DNA of 61,397 nucleotides from Dyadobacter luteus (GTDB taxonomy: Bacteria > Bacteroidota > Bacteroidia > Cytophagales > Spirosomataceae). The stretch is taken from the NCBI RefSeq assembly GCF_003383615.1, contig NZ_QNUL01000034.1, positions 1 to 61,397 on the forward strand, read 5' to 3'. The notes beneath the pieces are model-generated. The model was not told the origin of the DNA, did no database searches, and worked only from the letters and a program-made list of their open reading frames with translations. The first letter of the stretch is position 1, and each line of letters opens with the position of its first letter. Shown here in pieces: positions 28,184 through 37,221 of this stretch. The translations under genes were made by a program, and so were the position numbers.

Positions 28184-28621
28184 ATGAAAACAATATTATG
28201 GGCATCAGTTATGATCCTGGGCTTCTCTATCTGTTCTTTTGCTCAGAAGAAAACGGGTCCGGATAATAATACCAGCAATCACAAACTAAAAACAGAAGGA
28301 ATGAATATGGAAAAGATTACGAATGAATCGGTACGTAAAGCTATTGAAGCCCTTCAAGCCGGAGATAAGAGTTGGTATAGCTTCTTTACAAACGATGTGA
28401 AGATGACTGACGATGGCCGTACTATCGACTTCAAACAGTTTTTTGTCGGAGCCCTTGGCAAAGAGAAGTTTGTGAGCATTGATAAGGTTGAAAATAACGG
28501 AAAGGATATCTACGGCCCTTTCAAAGCAGGAAGTTACGGGACTTTCAAAGTGTTTTTTAAATTCCATGAAAGTGCCGACGGGAAGTTTGACAGGCTTGAC
28601 ATCGGACAAGCCAGCTACTGA
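28184..28621 (+). CDS. Exported NTF2/SnoaL-like protein
   Basis: A 145-residue protein with a signal peptide (MKTILWASVMILGFSICSFAQ) and then an NTF2-like alpha+beta cone: VRKAIEALQAGDKSWYSFFTNDVKMTDDGRTIDFKQFF in the first helices and strand, ending GKFDRLDIGQASY. Such domains bind small hydrophobic ligands or act as isomerases; no catalytic residues can be assigned. An internal ATG (MNMEKIT) could produce a cytoplasmic form without the signal. Second gene of a two-gene unit with the DoxX-like protein. Confidence 0.7.
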   Translation: MKTILWASVMILGFSICSFAQKKTGPDNNTSNHKLKTEGMNMEKITNESVRKAIEALQAGDKSWYSFFTNDVKMTDDGRTIDFKQFFVGALGKEKFVSIDKVENNGKDIYGPFKAGSYGTFKVFFKFHESADGKFDRLDIGQASY

Positions 28622-28656
28622 TAAGTCTGATACGGGCTAAGAGAATTTCTATAGCA

Positions 28657-28691
28657 AAAATAGCTGTTAACGCAACGTTAACAGCTATTTT
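28657..28691. terminator. Bidirectional terminator
   Basis: A 16-bp perfect stem AAAATAGCTGTTAACG / CGTTAACAGCTATTTT with a 3-nt loop, between convergent genes. Confidence 0.85.
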
Positions 28692-28709
28692 GATAATTAA
28701 CTGTCTAAA

Positions 28710-29531
28710 TCACGATTGAAAGAAAGCAAGCAGATCCTTATTGATTGTAGCCGCTTCAGTTGTTGGCATTCCGTGAGGAAAGCCTGGATAAGTGATCAGT
28801 TTGCCATTCTTTACAAGCTTTGCTGCCTTCACCGCGGTCAGTTCGTGAGGCACGATCTGATCGTCTTCGCCATGAAGAATCAGAACAGGTATATCCACAC
28901 TTTTCAGATCCTCTGTAAAATCGGTTTCTGAAAATGCTTTGATGCAATCGTAGTGCGCTTTGATACCGCCGGACATTCCCTGGCGCCACCAATTATCCCT
29001 TATTCCCTGAGATACTTTTGCGCCTTCACGATTGTATCCATAAAATGCTTCATTGAAATCTTTGAAATACTGAGGTCTGTTTGTGGCAGTACCTTCGCGG
29101 ATCCCGTCAAAAACTGACATCGGAATTCCATCCGGATTACCCTCGGTTTTTAGCATGAGAGGTGTTACAGCACTAACCAATACGGCTTTGGCAATGCGAC
29201 CTTTACCATATTTTGCAGCGTAACGTATTACTTCACCGCCACCGGTAGAATGTCCTACATGGAATGCATCTTTCAGATCCAGCGCTTCTGTTAGTTCAGC
29301 AACATCGGCTGCATAGGTATCCATGTCGTTTCCGGTAGAGGTTTGCGTAGAGCGTCCATGACCGCGGCGGTCATGTGCAATTACACGATATCCTTTATCC
29401 AGAAAAAACATCATTTGCGCATCCCAGTCATCGCCGGAAAGTGGCCAGCCATGGTGAAAAACAATTGGCTGTCCGGTTCCCCAATCCTTATAATATATTT
29501 CTGTTCCGTCCTTTACTGTGATCTTGCCCAT
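28710..29531 (-). CDS. Alpha/beta hydrolase, non-haem chloroperoxidase/arylesterase type
   Basis: A 273-residue cytoplasmic serine hydrolase. The catalytic triad can be placed at S95 (GHSTGGGE), D224 (LHGEDDQIVP) and H253 (GFPHGMPTT); the oxyanion segment is HHGWPLSGDDW and the strand-4 motif is AHDRRGHGRS. The HGMP ending is typical of cofactor-free haloperoxidases/esterases, which hydrolyse small esters and show perhydrolase side activity. Monocistronic. Confidence 0.88.
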   Translation of the reverse strand: MGKITVKDGTEIYYKDWGTGQPIVFHHGWPLSGDDWDAQMMFFLDKGYRVIAHDRRGHGRSTQTSTGNDMDTYAADVAELTEALDLKDAFHVGHSTGGGEVIRYAAKYGKGRIAKAVLVSAVTPLMLKTEGNPDGIPMSVFDGIREGTATNRPQYFKDFNEAFYGYNREGAKVSQGIRDNWWRQGMSGGIKAHYDCIKAFSETDFTEDLKSVDIPVLILHGEDDQIVPHELTAVKAAKLVKNGKLITYPGFPHGMPTTEAATINKDLLAFFQS

Positions 29532-29743
29532 ATCAGATTATTGATTGTGTGTTTGTGAGTAATATTTCAGAAATATAGTTTATCTGGCTAAAAGATCATA
29601 CCATGATTTTACTTTACCATTTCTTGAAATAAACCGTAATATGACCTGCATGAATGTTTTTCACCGTTTTGTCTGATCAGCTAATTTTTGTAGCCCCGGA
29701 ATTTTAATTGGTTAATGTGCTGAATGCTATGCGGTCGATCGGT

Positions 29744-30337
29744 TCAGTCAATTTTCAACCATCCCGTTATACTCATTCTGGGTTTGTTTGTTACCAGTAC
29801 CTCGTGTTCCAATTCACTGCTTTTAAAAAACACGCTTTTCCCGTTTGTCGGTGAAATATTCAGACGAGAGTCTCCCTGATGAACACACAGTTCTCCTCCA
29901 TCCCCTTCTTGCCAGTCTGAATTGAGGTACATAATCATGGAATACTGCCTGCTTCCGTTATTGCGGAATTGATCAAGATGTTTTTTATAGAAACTACCTT
30001 TTTCGTATAGAGTATAGTGAAATTCGTAGCCGGTGATTCCTGTATAACAGGTACTGTTCAAATATTGAACAAAAGCATCCATCAACGCAAAAAAGTCATT
30101 TTCTGGCTGATTATTATGGTTTCGGTCAAGCCAGTAAATCCTGTCACTTCTCACAAGTAAGTCATGCGAAACCAGGGTGTTGTTTCCTGTTCCCGCAGAT
30201 TGCATGTGTCTGTCCTTATAAAGAGATATGAGATTTGTTTTCAATTGTGTTGCCAAAGATGCGCTCAGAAAATTCTCTGCAATGCCAACTTTATTGTCGA
30301 TAAATGTATCGATAAGATCACTAAAGATTTTTTGCAA
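29744..30337 (-). CDS. 2-oxoglutarate/Fe(II) dioxygenase, prolyl-4-hydroxylase-like
   Basis: A 197-residue double-stranded beta-helix oxygenase. The iron triad is H120, D122 (KKHLDQF) and H178 (ELEHEVL); R187 (KPRMSITGWLK) binds 2-oxoglutarate. The segment GSRQYSMIMYLNSDWQEGDGGEL is characteristic of the SM-20/P4H group (split here as read). Bacterial relatives hydroxylate proline in proteins such as EF-Tu or act on small molecules. No partner gene is adjacent. Confidence 0.88.
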   Translation of the reverse strand: MQKIFSDLIDTFIDNKVGIAENFLSASLATQLKTNLISLYKDRHMQSAGTGNNTLVSHDLLVRSDRIYWLDRNHNNQPENDFFALMDAFVQYLNSTCYTGITGYEFHYTLYEKGSFYKKHLDQFRNNGSRQYSMIMYLNSDWQEGDGGELCVHQGDSRLNISPTNGKSVFFKSSELEHEVLVTNKPRMSITGWLKID

Positions 30338-30543
30338 TGAGGAAGATTGAATTACAATACAGCATCATTGCTGATATACCGGTGAAGGTAGGTCTAATTA
30401 ATTGTAAATCTGTACTTTAATTTTCAAAGTAAATTAGCAAAAGGGCAAGTTTAACGAGAAGAGCACCAAGAAACTTTCTAAAACAGCGTGGTTTAGTGAA
30501 ATAGGAGGTGTTTTCTTTCAGATTAACAGTGAGTTACGAAATG

Positions 30544-30585
30544 AAAAAGCCGAATTTCTGATAAAAAATTATCGAAATCCGGCTT
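30544..30585 (-). terminator. Terminator of tRNA-Leu
   Basis: Imperfect hairpin between AAGCCGAATTTCTGAT and ATCGAAATCCGGCTT, ending in UUUUU on the minus strand, directly after the tRNA. Confidence 0.65.
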
Positions 30586-30587
30586 AG

Positions 30588-30671
30588 TACCCAGAGCCGG
30601 AGTCGAACCGGCACGAGTGTAACCTCATTGGTGTTTGAGACCAACGCGTCTACCAATTCCGCCATCTGGGC
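30588..30671 (-). tRNA. tRNA-Leu (anticodon CAA)
   Basis: An 84-nt type II tRNA on the minus strand. Acceptor GCCCAGA/TCTGGGT with discriminator A; D arm GCGGAATTGGTAGACGC; anticodon stem TTGGT/ACCAA with loop CTCAAAC, anticodon CAA (reads UUG); long variable arm; T arm with GTTCGACTC. CCA is not encoded. Confidence 0.96.
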
Positions 30672-30695
30672 ATTGATCTTCTCTTGTTGGGAGTG

Positions 30696-30725
30696 CAAAA
30701 GTAGAGATAAAAATGGATTTCACAA
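30696..30725 (-). promoter_or_regulatory. Promoter of tRNA-Leu
   Basis: On the minus strand, TTG (30725-30723), 19 bases, then TACTTTTG (30703-30696), a full match to the Bacteroidota housekeeping promoter. Transcription would start about 20 bases before the tRNA. Confidence 0.75.
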
Positions 30726-30780
30726 ATGCTTTTAGTAAAAAAGAAAAATATTTTTATCTCACTTATACTTTGGTCTACTT

Positions 30781-32058
30781 CTATTCGTATCGCAATGCTT
30801 CAATTGGATCCAGACGGGATGCCTTAATGGCAGGATAAATGCCTGAGAGTACGCCTACTGCTACACAAACTGCAATTCCCATAGCCATCCATACCCATGG
30901 TACAACGAACGTTGCATCGGTGCTGATAGAATTAGAAATGACGTTACCGATGATGATTCCAAGAAACAAACCGCCGATCCCGCCCAGGATACAAACCACG
31001 ATTGCTTCAATTAAAAACTGAAAACGTATCACTTTCGGTGTCGCACCGAGTGATTTGCGTATACCAATCTCCCGGGTTCTTTCGGTCACAGACACCAGCA
31101 TAATGTTCATCAGCGCAATAGATGCACCTAGCAATGTGATGATGCCAATCCCGAAGCCACCTATACGAAGATAACCCGTTACACTCTCAAATTCTTTTGC
31201 CATTGCATCTGCACGTTCCAGCGTAAAGGAATCTTCTGCACCAAGCTGATCTGCACGTATCCTGCGCATCAGCCCACGTGCTTCTTCTATGACGAATTCT
31301 CCATCGGCAATATCCGGAGCTGACGCTGTGATATTATAAGTGAGAGACCGGTTAGCCGCTAAACCACGGCCGTTGTCGAGCGGAATAATGACGATCCGGT
31401 CGGCATCGGTACCTCCGCCCATTGATCCTTTTTTTGCCAGTATGCCAATTACCTTGTAGCGTGCTCCCATGAAAGTAACCTCCTTGTTCACAGGGTCGAT
31501 ATTCCCGAATAAATTTCTGGCGACTTCCTGACCAAGAATGGCCGCATTCACGGAATTTTCAAGATCGTTTTTATTCAAATTCCGACCTTTGTCTATTTTA
31601 TAACCTTTAATCCCAAGGAATGAATCATCGGCTCCGAAAACGTTGATATTAGGGTTGGTCTTTTTACTCAGATAATTCACCTGAACAGCTCCACCAATAT
31701 TAGCGGAAAGTGACACCGTCCCTTTAAATTCGTCTCTGAACCGGGAAGCAAATTCGGTGGCCTGGTGGTAATTGATCAGCGGATATTGTTTCCCTCTGCG
31801 CCCACCCTGGCGCGCGCCTTCGTCATATCTGTTTTCAACGGTAAATGTATTGGCACCAAGGTCGGCAAAACTGCTGTTTACTGAATTCTGAATACCTTCA
31901 ATGGCAGTGAGTATACCCACCAGAGATGTAATCCCGATTGCGATGATAAGTGCTGTAAGTACTGTTCTTAATAAATTTGACTGAATAGACCTTAGACCTT
32001 CGTCAACATTTTCTCTTATATTCATGAATCGTCGGTTTACATACCGGGCAGGAGGCAT
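30781..32058 (-). CDS. MacB/FtsX-type ABC transporter permease
   Basis: A four-helix permease of the MacB/LolC type. The best start is the ATG at 32025 (MNIRENVDEGLRSI), giving 414 residues; the extra codons upstream are unlikely. Order: helix 1 (LLRTVLTALIIAIGITSLVGIL), a large periplasmic MacB_PCD domain, then three C-terminal helices with the FtsX signature VTERTREIGIRKSLGATPKVIRFQFLIEA and the ending GIYPAIKASRLDPIEALRYE. No ATPase or adaptor gene adjoins it, so its partners are encoded elsewhere. Confidence 0.9.
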   Translation of the reverse strand: MPPARYVNRRFMNIRENVDEGLRSIQSNLLRTVLTALIIAIGITSLVGILTAIEGIQNSVNSSFADLGANTFTVENRYDEGARQGGRRGKQYPLINYHQATEFASRFRDEFKGTVSLSANIGGAVQVNYLSKKTNPNINVFGADDSFLGIKGYKIDKGRNLNKNDLENSVNAAILGQEVARNLFGNIDPVNKEVTFMGARYKVIGILAKKGSMGGGTDADRIVIIPLDNGRGLAANRSLTYNITASAPDIADGEFVIEEARGLMRRIRADQLGAEDSFTLERADAMAKEFESVTGYLRIGGFGIGIITLLGASIALMNIMLVSVTERTREIGIRKSLGATPKVIRFQFLIEAIVVCILGGIGGLFLGIIIGNVISNSISTDATFVVPWVWMAMGIAVCVAVGVLSGIYPAIKASRLDPIEALRYE

Positions 32059-32239
32059 CTCAGAGACTAGCTTTACGAAGCCTTATGCACCATAATTTGT
32101 AATATTACGTTAGTTTACTGGCAACAGTAATAAACTGGTACTACGTTTGATATATTAGTTGGGCTGCGAATATTTGCTTATTTTCAGTCCCGGGTTGTAC
32201 CTGAAGTTTTGAACCAAAATATATTTTGTAAAGCTGCAA

Positions 32240-33526
32240 ATGATACATGAAAGAATCAAACCAGTGAAACGCCTCTTTATTCCGCTTATCATTTTTTTGA
32301 TGATATCCTCGTCTGGCTGGGCGAATAAACTCCTGATCCCGATGGATGAATCTCAAAAGAATCACCTGAAGGCATATGGGATCTCATTTTGGATACTGAA
32401 AAGCTATGAGATGGAAATGGACTGGCTTCTCAATTACAGGGGAGGGAGTTTTCTGGTCCCATATAACCAGCGTTTTGCTTCCGAAATGACGGTTCGGGGT
32501 GTAAGCTACGAAGTAATTTCCGACGGACAGGCTTCTCAGATTTTATCTGAGATAAGCGCGCCTGATGTCAATATGGATGCGGTGAAATTGCAGAAAGCAC
32601 CCAAAATTGCTGTTTATTCTCCAAAATCGAAGCTTCCGTGGGATGATGCTGTAACCCTGGTACTCACTTATGCAGAGATTCCTTACGACGTAGTATATGA
32701 CGACGAAGTGTTGAGTATGAAACTGCCTGAATATGATTGGCTGCATTTGCACCACGAAGACTTTACAGGTCAGTTTGGTAAATTCTTTCAGTATAAAGAT
32801 TTTCCCTGGTATCGCGAACAAAAACGTGAAGCAGAAGGTACAGCCGAAAAATACCAGTTTGCAAACGTACCCCAGATGAAGCTGGCCGTTGCAAAAAAAA
32901 TTGAAGAGTTTGTATCGGGAGGAGGTTATATGTTTGCGATGTGTAATGCTACGGATACTTTCGATATCACTCTGGCAGCGGATGGTGTTGATATTGTGGA
33001 AACCATGTACGACGGTACTCCTGCTGACCCGGCGGCGAATAGTAAATTGAACTTTGGCAACACATTCGCATTCCATAACTTCAAAACCATTCCTTATCCT
33101 TACGAAATTGAGTTTTCTGATATTGACAATCAACCCGAAGAACGCGGACTCAGAGAGAATAACGATTTCTTTTCGTTGTTTCAGTTCTCTGCGAAATGGG
33201 ATCCGGTTCCTAGCATGCTCACGCAAAATCACCAGACGATCATCAAAGGCTTCCTTGGCCAGACTACTGCTTTTAAAAACAGGGTTGTAAAACCAGAGGT
33301 AATTGTACTGGCAGAAAATAAGTCGGCCAACGAGGCACGATATATCCACAGCACGCATGGCAAAGGTTTCTTTACTTTTTACGGTGGTCATGATCCGGAG
33401 GATTATCAGCACCGGGTAGGTGAAGAGCCTACTGATCTGAATTTGCATCCGACGTCTGCAGGATACAGACTTATTCTGAACAACATTCTTTTTCCGGCAG
33501 CGAAAAAGAAAAAATTAAAGACTTAG
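32240..33526 (+). CDS. Exported conserved protein of unclear function
   Basis: A 428-residue protein with an N-terminal signal sequence (RLFIPLIIFLMISSSGWANK). Two halves can be told apart: a shorter N-terminal part (YGISFWILKSYEMEMDWLLNYRGGSFLVPY) and a part with alternating strands and helices (KIAVYSPKSKLPWDDAVTLVLTYAEIPYDVVYDD... YDWLHLHHEDFTG... VSGGGYMFAMCNATDT) that resembles a class I glutamine amidotransferase or ThuA-like fold, including a Cys after a turn (FAMCNA). I recall relatives labelled asparagine synthetase B in databases, but no asparagine synthetase motif is visible. The late HSTHGKGFFTFYGGHDPED is likely functional. Monogenic with a terminator. Confidence 0.55.
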   Translation: MIHERIKPVKRLFIPLIIFLMISSSGWANKLLIPMDESQKNHLKAYGISFWILKSYEMEMDWLLNYRGGSFLVPYNQRFASEMTVRGVSYEVISDGQASQILSEISAPDVNMDAVKLQKAPKIAVYSPKSKLPWDDAVTLVLTYAEIPYDVVYDDEVLSMKLPEYDWLHLHHEDFTGQFGKFFQYKDFPWYREQKREAEGTAEKYQFANVPQMKLAVAKKIEEFVSGGGYMFAMCNATDTFDITLAADGVDIVETMYDGTPADPAANSKLNFGNTFAFHNFKTIPYPYEIEFSDIDNQPEERGLRENNDFFSLFQFSAKWDPVPSMLTQNHQTIIKGFLGQTTAFKNRVVKPEVIVLAENKSANEARYIHSTHGKGFFTFYGGHDPEDYQHRVGEEPTDLNLHPTSAGYRLILNNILFPAAKKKKLKT

Positions 33527-33547
33527 TAAACATTTTCTTTCAAGTTT

Positions 33548-33577
33548 AATGCCTGGCTTTTTGTCGGGCATTTTTTG
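33548..33577 (+). terminator. Terminator after the exported protein gene
   Basis: AATGCC (33548-33553) / GGCATT (33567-33572), extendable by two pairs inside, followed by T6. Confidence 0.7.
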
Positions 33578-33736
33578 TTTCCGTTCGACAGCTTCGCACG
33601 CCTTGTGCGGAATCGCACTGCTTTTTAATGCGATGTTTTTGGTAAGTGTTTTGATATAGAGTCTGTTATGGTTTGGCACAGAGTTGTAGTATACACTAGA
33701 CATTAGCCATGAAAAAATCCTCTATATCAACAGACA

Positions 33737-34984
33737 ATGGATCGGGAAGTATCACCACAGGAAATTACCAAAGAGAAGAATCGGCGATGGATGGTCGCTA
33801 TTATTATCATTGTTGTGCTGGGCGCAGGAATTTACTTTCTGCGCAAATCACTGGGTAGTACGATGAGCGCATCGAAAATCCGTACAGCGGAAGTTAAAAA
33901 CGGAGACGTAGAGAATACGCTTAATGCATCGGGTGAAGTCATTCCTGCTTATGAGCAGATCATTACGAGTCCTATCCGGGCGAGTATTAAAAGTGTACTA
34001 CTTTCTCCCGGAACGCAGGTGGAGCCGGGGCAGCCAATAGTGGAGCTGGACAAATCACTAACGCAAATCGAATTTGAAAAGTATCAGGATCAACTGGAAT
34101 TGAAAAAGAACGGTATTGATCAGCTTCGGATGAGGTTGGATAAAAACCTGTATGATGCCGAGATCAGTGATAAAATCAAACTATTAAATATTAATAAGTT
34201 AAAAGCTGATCTTGAAGATGCACGCCGTCTGGAAAGGGTAGGAGGAGGAACCAAAGAAGATATTACCCGAGCAGAGAATGCACTAAAAATTGCAGAACTG
34301 GAGAAGCAGCAACTCGAAAATGATCTTTCCTATAACCGGAAGTCGATGGGAGCCAGTTTGAGAGAAACGGAATTGGGTGCGCAGATTGAGGGCAAAAATC
34401 TCAAAGAATTACAGCATAAACTCAAAATGGCTGACATAGTTGCAGACCGGAAAGGGGTACTTACCTGGGTAAATGAAAACATAGGTTCTTCGGTAAGCGA
34501 AGGAGAAATGCTTGCAAAGGTGGCAGATTTGGGTAGTTTCAGAATTGAAGGATCATGTTCTGATATTTATGCCGAACAGGTTAAAGCCGGACTGGAAGTA
34601 ATCGTAAGACTGAATGATGCAGCATTGAGAGGAATTATCACGCAGGTAAAACCTTCGGTGAAAGATGGAGTGATAGGCTTTGTTGTTCAACTTGAAAATG
34701 CCAGAAACGAGTTGCTTCGCCCGAATATGAAAGTGGAGGTTTATGTAGTCACCAGCAAAAGTTCCAATACACTGAGAGTGGCGAACGGTCCCGCTTTTAA
34801 TGGTAAACAACGTCAGCATGTGTTTGTTCTTGATAATGGTATTGCCAGGCGCAGAGAAATAGTAGTCGGCTTGTCCAATTTTGATTTTGTGGAGATCAAA
34901 AGCGGCTTGCAGGCAGGAGAAAAAGTCATTCTGACGGACATGAATCAGTATGAGCATCTGGAAAAAATTACTATCGAGAACTGA
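33737..34984 (+). CDS. Efflux periplasmic adaptor (HlyD/MacA family)
   Basis: A 415-residue membrane fusion protein. One N-terminal membrane helix (RRWMVAIIIIVVLGAGIYFL, about residues 18-37), a barrel-sandwich half (SPIRASIKSVLLSPGTQVEPGQPIVELDKS), a coiled-coil hairpin (about 110-220), the second sandwich half (RKGVLTWVNENIGSSVSEGEMLAKVADL) and a C-terminal barrel (GIARRREIVVGLSNFDFVEIKSGLQAGEKVI). It links the ABC permeases to TolC in a tripartite pump. First gene of a five-gene efflux operon. A partial sigma-54-like element (TTGGCAC at 33673-33679) lies upstream. Confidence 0.92.
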   Translation: MDREVSPQEITKEKNRRWMVAIIIIVVLGAGIYFLRKSLGSTMSASKIRTAEVKNGDVENTLNASGEVIPAYEQIITSPIRASIKSVLLSPGTQVEPGQPIVELDKSLTQIEFEKYQDQLELKKNGIDQLRMRLDKNLYDAEISDKIKLLNINKLKADLEDARRLERVGGGTKEDITRAENALKIAELEKQQLENDLSYNRKSMGASLRETELGAQIEGKNLKELQHKLKMADIVADRKGVLTWVNENIGSSVSEGEMLAKVADLGSFRIEGSCSDIYAEQVKAGLEVIVRLNDAALRGIITQVKPSVKDGVIGFVVQLENARNELLRPNMKVEVYVVTSKSSNTLRVANGPAFNGKQRQHVFVLDNGIARRREIVVGLSNFDFVEIKSGLQAGEKVILTDMNQYEHLEKITIEN

Positions 34985-34989
34985 CTGCC

Positions 34990-36432
34990 ATGAAAAAGCT
35001 ATACATCATCCTGATTCTGTTATTGCTTTGTGATCGGCTGACCGCTCAGAATCAGCGTTACTCTCTGGTAGAAGTTGTTCAACTTGCGAGGAAGCAATCT
35101 ATTTCTTCCAAACAGGCCGAAACGTTGCGGAAAACCAATTATTGGCAGTATCGTTCGTTTATCGCTGATTTTAAACCGCAGCTGAGTTTGGGTGGAACGC
35201 TGCCGGGATTTACCCGATCGTATATACAGGTCGTTCAGCCGGATGGCACCATTTCATTTCGTAATGTGAGTTACAACAATTCGCTCGTAAACCTGGGATT
35301 GAGCCAGAATATCGCGTTAACAGGCGGGACAATTTTCATCCAAAAGGAAATGCAGCGGTTTGATGATTTCAACAGGAAAACAACCAGTTACAATGGTATT
35401 CCGGTTGAAATTGGAATCACCCAGCCACTATTCCGATTCAATGAAATGAAGTGGGTCAGACGAATAGAACCTTTAAAATTTCAACAGGGGAATCAGCAGT
35501 TTATTTCTTCTTTGGAAAAAGTCTCGCTGGATGCAGCGGCTTATTATTTCGAATTGCTTGTTGCTCAGGTGAATCTTGAAATTGCAGAAAAGAACAGAAG
35601 TAATAATGATACTCTGTTTAAAATAGCTGGGCATAAACTTCAAATAGGCAAAATTTCGCAGAATGATCTTTTGCAGTTACAAATGGGTTTGCTCACGGCT
35701 CAAAAAGATCTGGCTTCTGCACATCAGTCGATGGCGGTGGCGTCCATGCAACTGAAGATGTTTCTGGGAATTCGTGACGACAAAATACCTGATTTGGAGA
35801 TCCCATTGGAAGCGCCTGAATTTGCAGTTGATACAAGAGTAGCTATTGAAGAGGCATTTGCCAACAGGGCGGACGCCATCGGTTTTAAAAGAAAACTACT
35901 GGAAGCTGAGATGGAAACGCAGCGCGCAAAAAGGGAAAATGGGCTGAATGCGTCCTTGCAGGCTAATTTTGGTTTGAGCAATCAGGGGAGTCGTCCCGGG
36001 GATGTTTATGTTCGTCCACAAGACAGGGAATCTGTTTCTTTGCAATTTACATTGCCAATCATGACATGGGGACGAAACAAAGCGCGTACCGAAATTGCAC
36101 GTGCTAACCAGGAGTTTGCTCAGCAGTCAGTAGAGCAGGACAAACTGACTTTTGAACAGGAGATATTTACACAGGCAACGCTGCTACAAATGCTGCAAAA
36201 GCAGGTAAAACTCACGCAATTGGCTGATAATCTGGCCGCGAATCGCTATCAGATTGCACAAGAAAGATTTATACTGAGCGATTTGAGCGTAACGGATCTG
36301 GGAATCGCCATGCAGGAAAAGGACAGAGCGAGGCGGGACTATATCGTTGCCTTGCGGGATTACTGGCAATCTTATTACAGTCTGAGGTTGCTGACATTGT
36401 ATGATTTCGAAAAAAATGAAAAAATAAAATAA
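34990..36432 (+). CDS. TolC-family outer-membrane efflux protein
   Basis: A 480-residue protein with a signal peptide (MKKLYIILILLLLCDRLTAQ) and two repeats of long coiled-coil helices separated by short barrel strands, the TolC/OEP layout (for example VSLDAAAYYFELLVAQVNLEIAEKN and FEQEIFTQATLLQMLQKQVKL, abridged). It forms the trimeric outer-membrane exit duct. Starts 5 bases after the adaptor stop, so the two are translationally coupled. The gap after it contains a 20-bp inverted repeat. Confidence 0.9.
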   Translation: MKKLYIILILLLLCDRLTAQNQRYSLVEVVQLARKQSISSKQAETLRKTNYWQYRSFIADFKPQLSLGGTLPGFTRSYIQVVQPDGTISFRNVSYNNSLVNLGLSQNIALTGGTIFIQKEMQRFDDFNRKTTSYNGIPVEIGITQPLFRFNEMKWVRRIEPLKFQQGNQQFISSLEKVSLDAAAYYFELLVAQVNLEIAEKNRSNNDTLFKIAGHKLQIGKISQNDLLQLQMGLLTAQKDLASAHQSMAVASMQLKMFLGIRDDKIPDLEIPLEAPEFAVDTRVAIEEAFANRADAIGFKRKLLEAEMETQRAKRENGLNASLQANFGLSNQGSRPGDVYVRPQDRESVSLQFTLPIMTWGRNKARTEIARANQEFAQQSVEQDKLTFEQEIFTQATLLQMLQKQVKLTQLADNLAANRYQIAQERFILSDLSVTDLGIAMQEKDRARRDYIVALRDYWQSYYSLRLLTLYDFEKNEKIK

Positions 36433-36435
36433 ATC

Positions 36436-36532
36436 TAACCGCAATAGACACAATGGAATGCGCAATTGACGCGATAGATGGCTACAAATTATCCTTGCGA
36501 CCATTGCGAAAACATTGCGTCTATTGCGGTTA
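36436..36532. repeat. Long inverted repeat element between tolC-like and ABC ATPase genes
   Basis: TAACCGCAATAGACACAATG (36436-36455) and CATTGCGTCTATTGCGGTTA (36513-36532) are reverse complements with one mismatch. The 57 bases between are rich in the same ATTGCG words. It fills the whole intergenic gap and could fold in the mRNA. Confidence 0.75.
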
Positions 36533-36545
36533 AAATCAAGATGTC

Positions 36546-37208
36546 ATGATAAAACTACAAAACGTCGAAAAAGTTTACCGTACCAGTTCAATCGAAACAC
36601 TTGCATTGAACAACATCAACCTGGATGTTAAAAAGGGGGAATTTGTTTCCATTATGGGCCCGTCCGGATGCGGGAAGAGCACATTGCTAAACATTATGGG
36701 GCTACTCGATGAACCTTCGAAAGGAATCATTGAGATTGGAGGAACGCGTGTGTCGTCCTATCGGGATAAGGAACTCGCTCAGCTCCGTAACCAAAAGCTG
36801 GGTTTTATTTTTCAGAGTTTCCATCTGATTAATGATTTGTCGGTGCTGGACAATGTTGAAATTCCTCTGCTGTACCGGGAAAGCTCCATGAAACAAAGGA
36901 GAGAACTGGCTACCGAAGCATTAGAAAAAGTAGGACTGAGTAACAGAATGAAACATTTTCCAAAGCAATTGTCTGGAGGGCAAAAGCAGCGTGTAGCCAT
37001 TGCCAGAGCTATCGTCGGAAGACCTGAAATTATTCTGGCAGATGAGCCAACGGGAAACCTGGACAGCGCTATGGGGAATGAGATATTAAGTATTCTGCAA
37101 AATCTCAACAATGACGGAACAACGATTGTGATGGTAACACACGATGACGCCATGGCCAAAAAAACGCACAGGTTAATAAGGCTGTTCGACGGCGCGCAGG
37201 TGTTGTAG
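36546..37208 (+). CDS. ABC transporter ATP-binding protein (MacB/LolD type)
   Basis: A 220-residue ATPase. Walker A GPSGCGKST at 38-46, the Q-loop in FIFQSFHLINDLS, the signature LSGGQKQRVAIARA, Walker B IILADEPTGNLDS and the switch His in MVTHDDAMA. The LDSAMGNEIL stretch after Walker B is typical of the MacB/LolD/FtsE subfamily. It would drive the two FtsX-type permeases encoded downstream in a mechanotransmission efflux or lipoprotein-type pump. Confidence 0.95.
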   Translation: MIKLQNVEKVYRTSSIETLALNNINLDVKKGEFVSIMGPSGCGKSTLLNIMGLLDEPSKGIIEIGGTRVSSYRDKELAQLRNQKLGFIFQSFHLINDLSVLDNVEIPLLYRESSMKQRRELATEALEKVGLSNRMKHFPKQLSGGQKQRVAIARAIVGRPEIILADEPTGNLDSAMGNEILSILQNLNNDGTTIVMVTHDDAMAKKTHRLIRLFDGAQVL

Positions 37209-37221
37209 GTTTGGGGCAGGG

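Noticed and set aside
32543..33448. 301-codon minus-strand frame
   Set aside because: Fully antisense to the exported protein with a clear signal peptide; its translation is His/Phe/Arg-rich without domain features.
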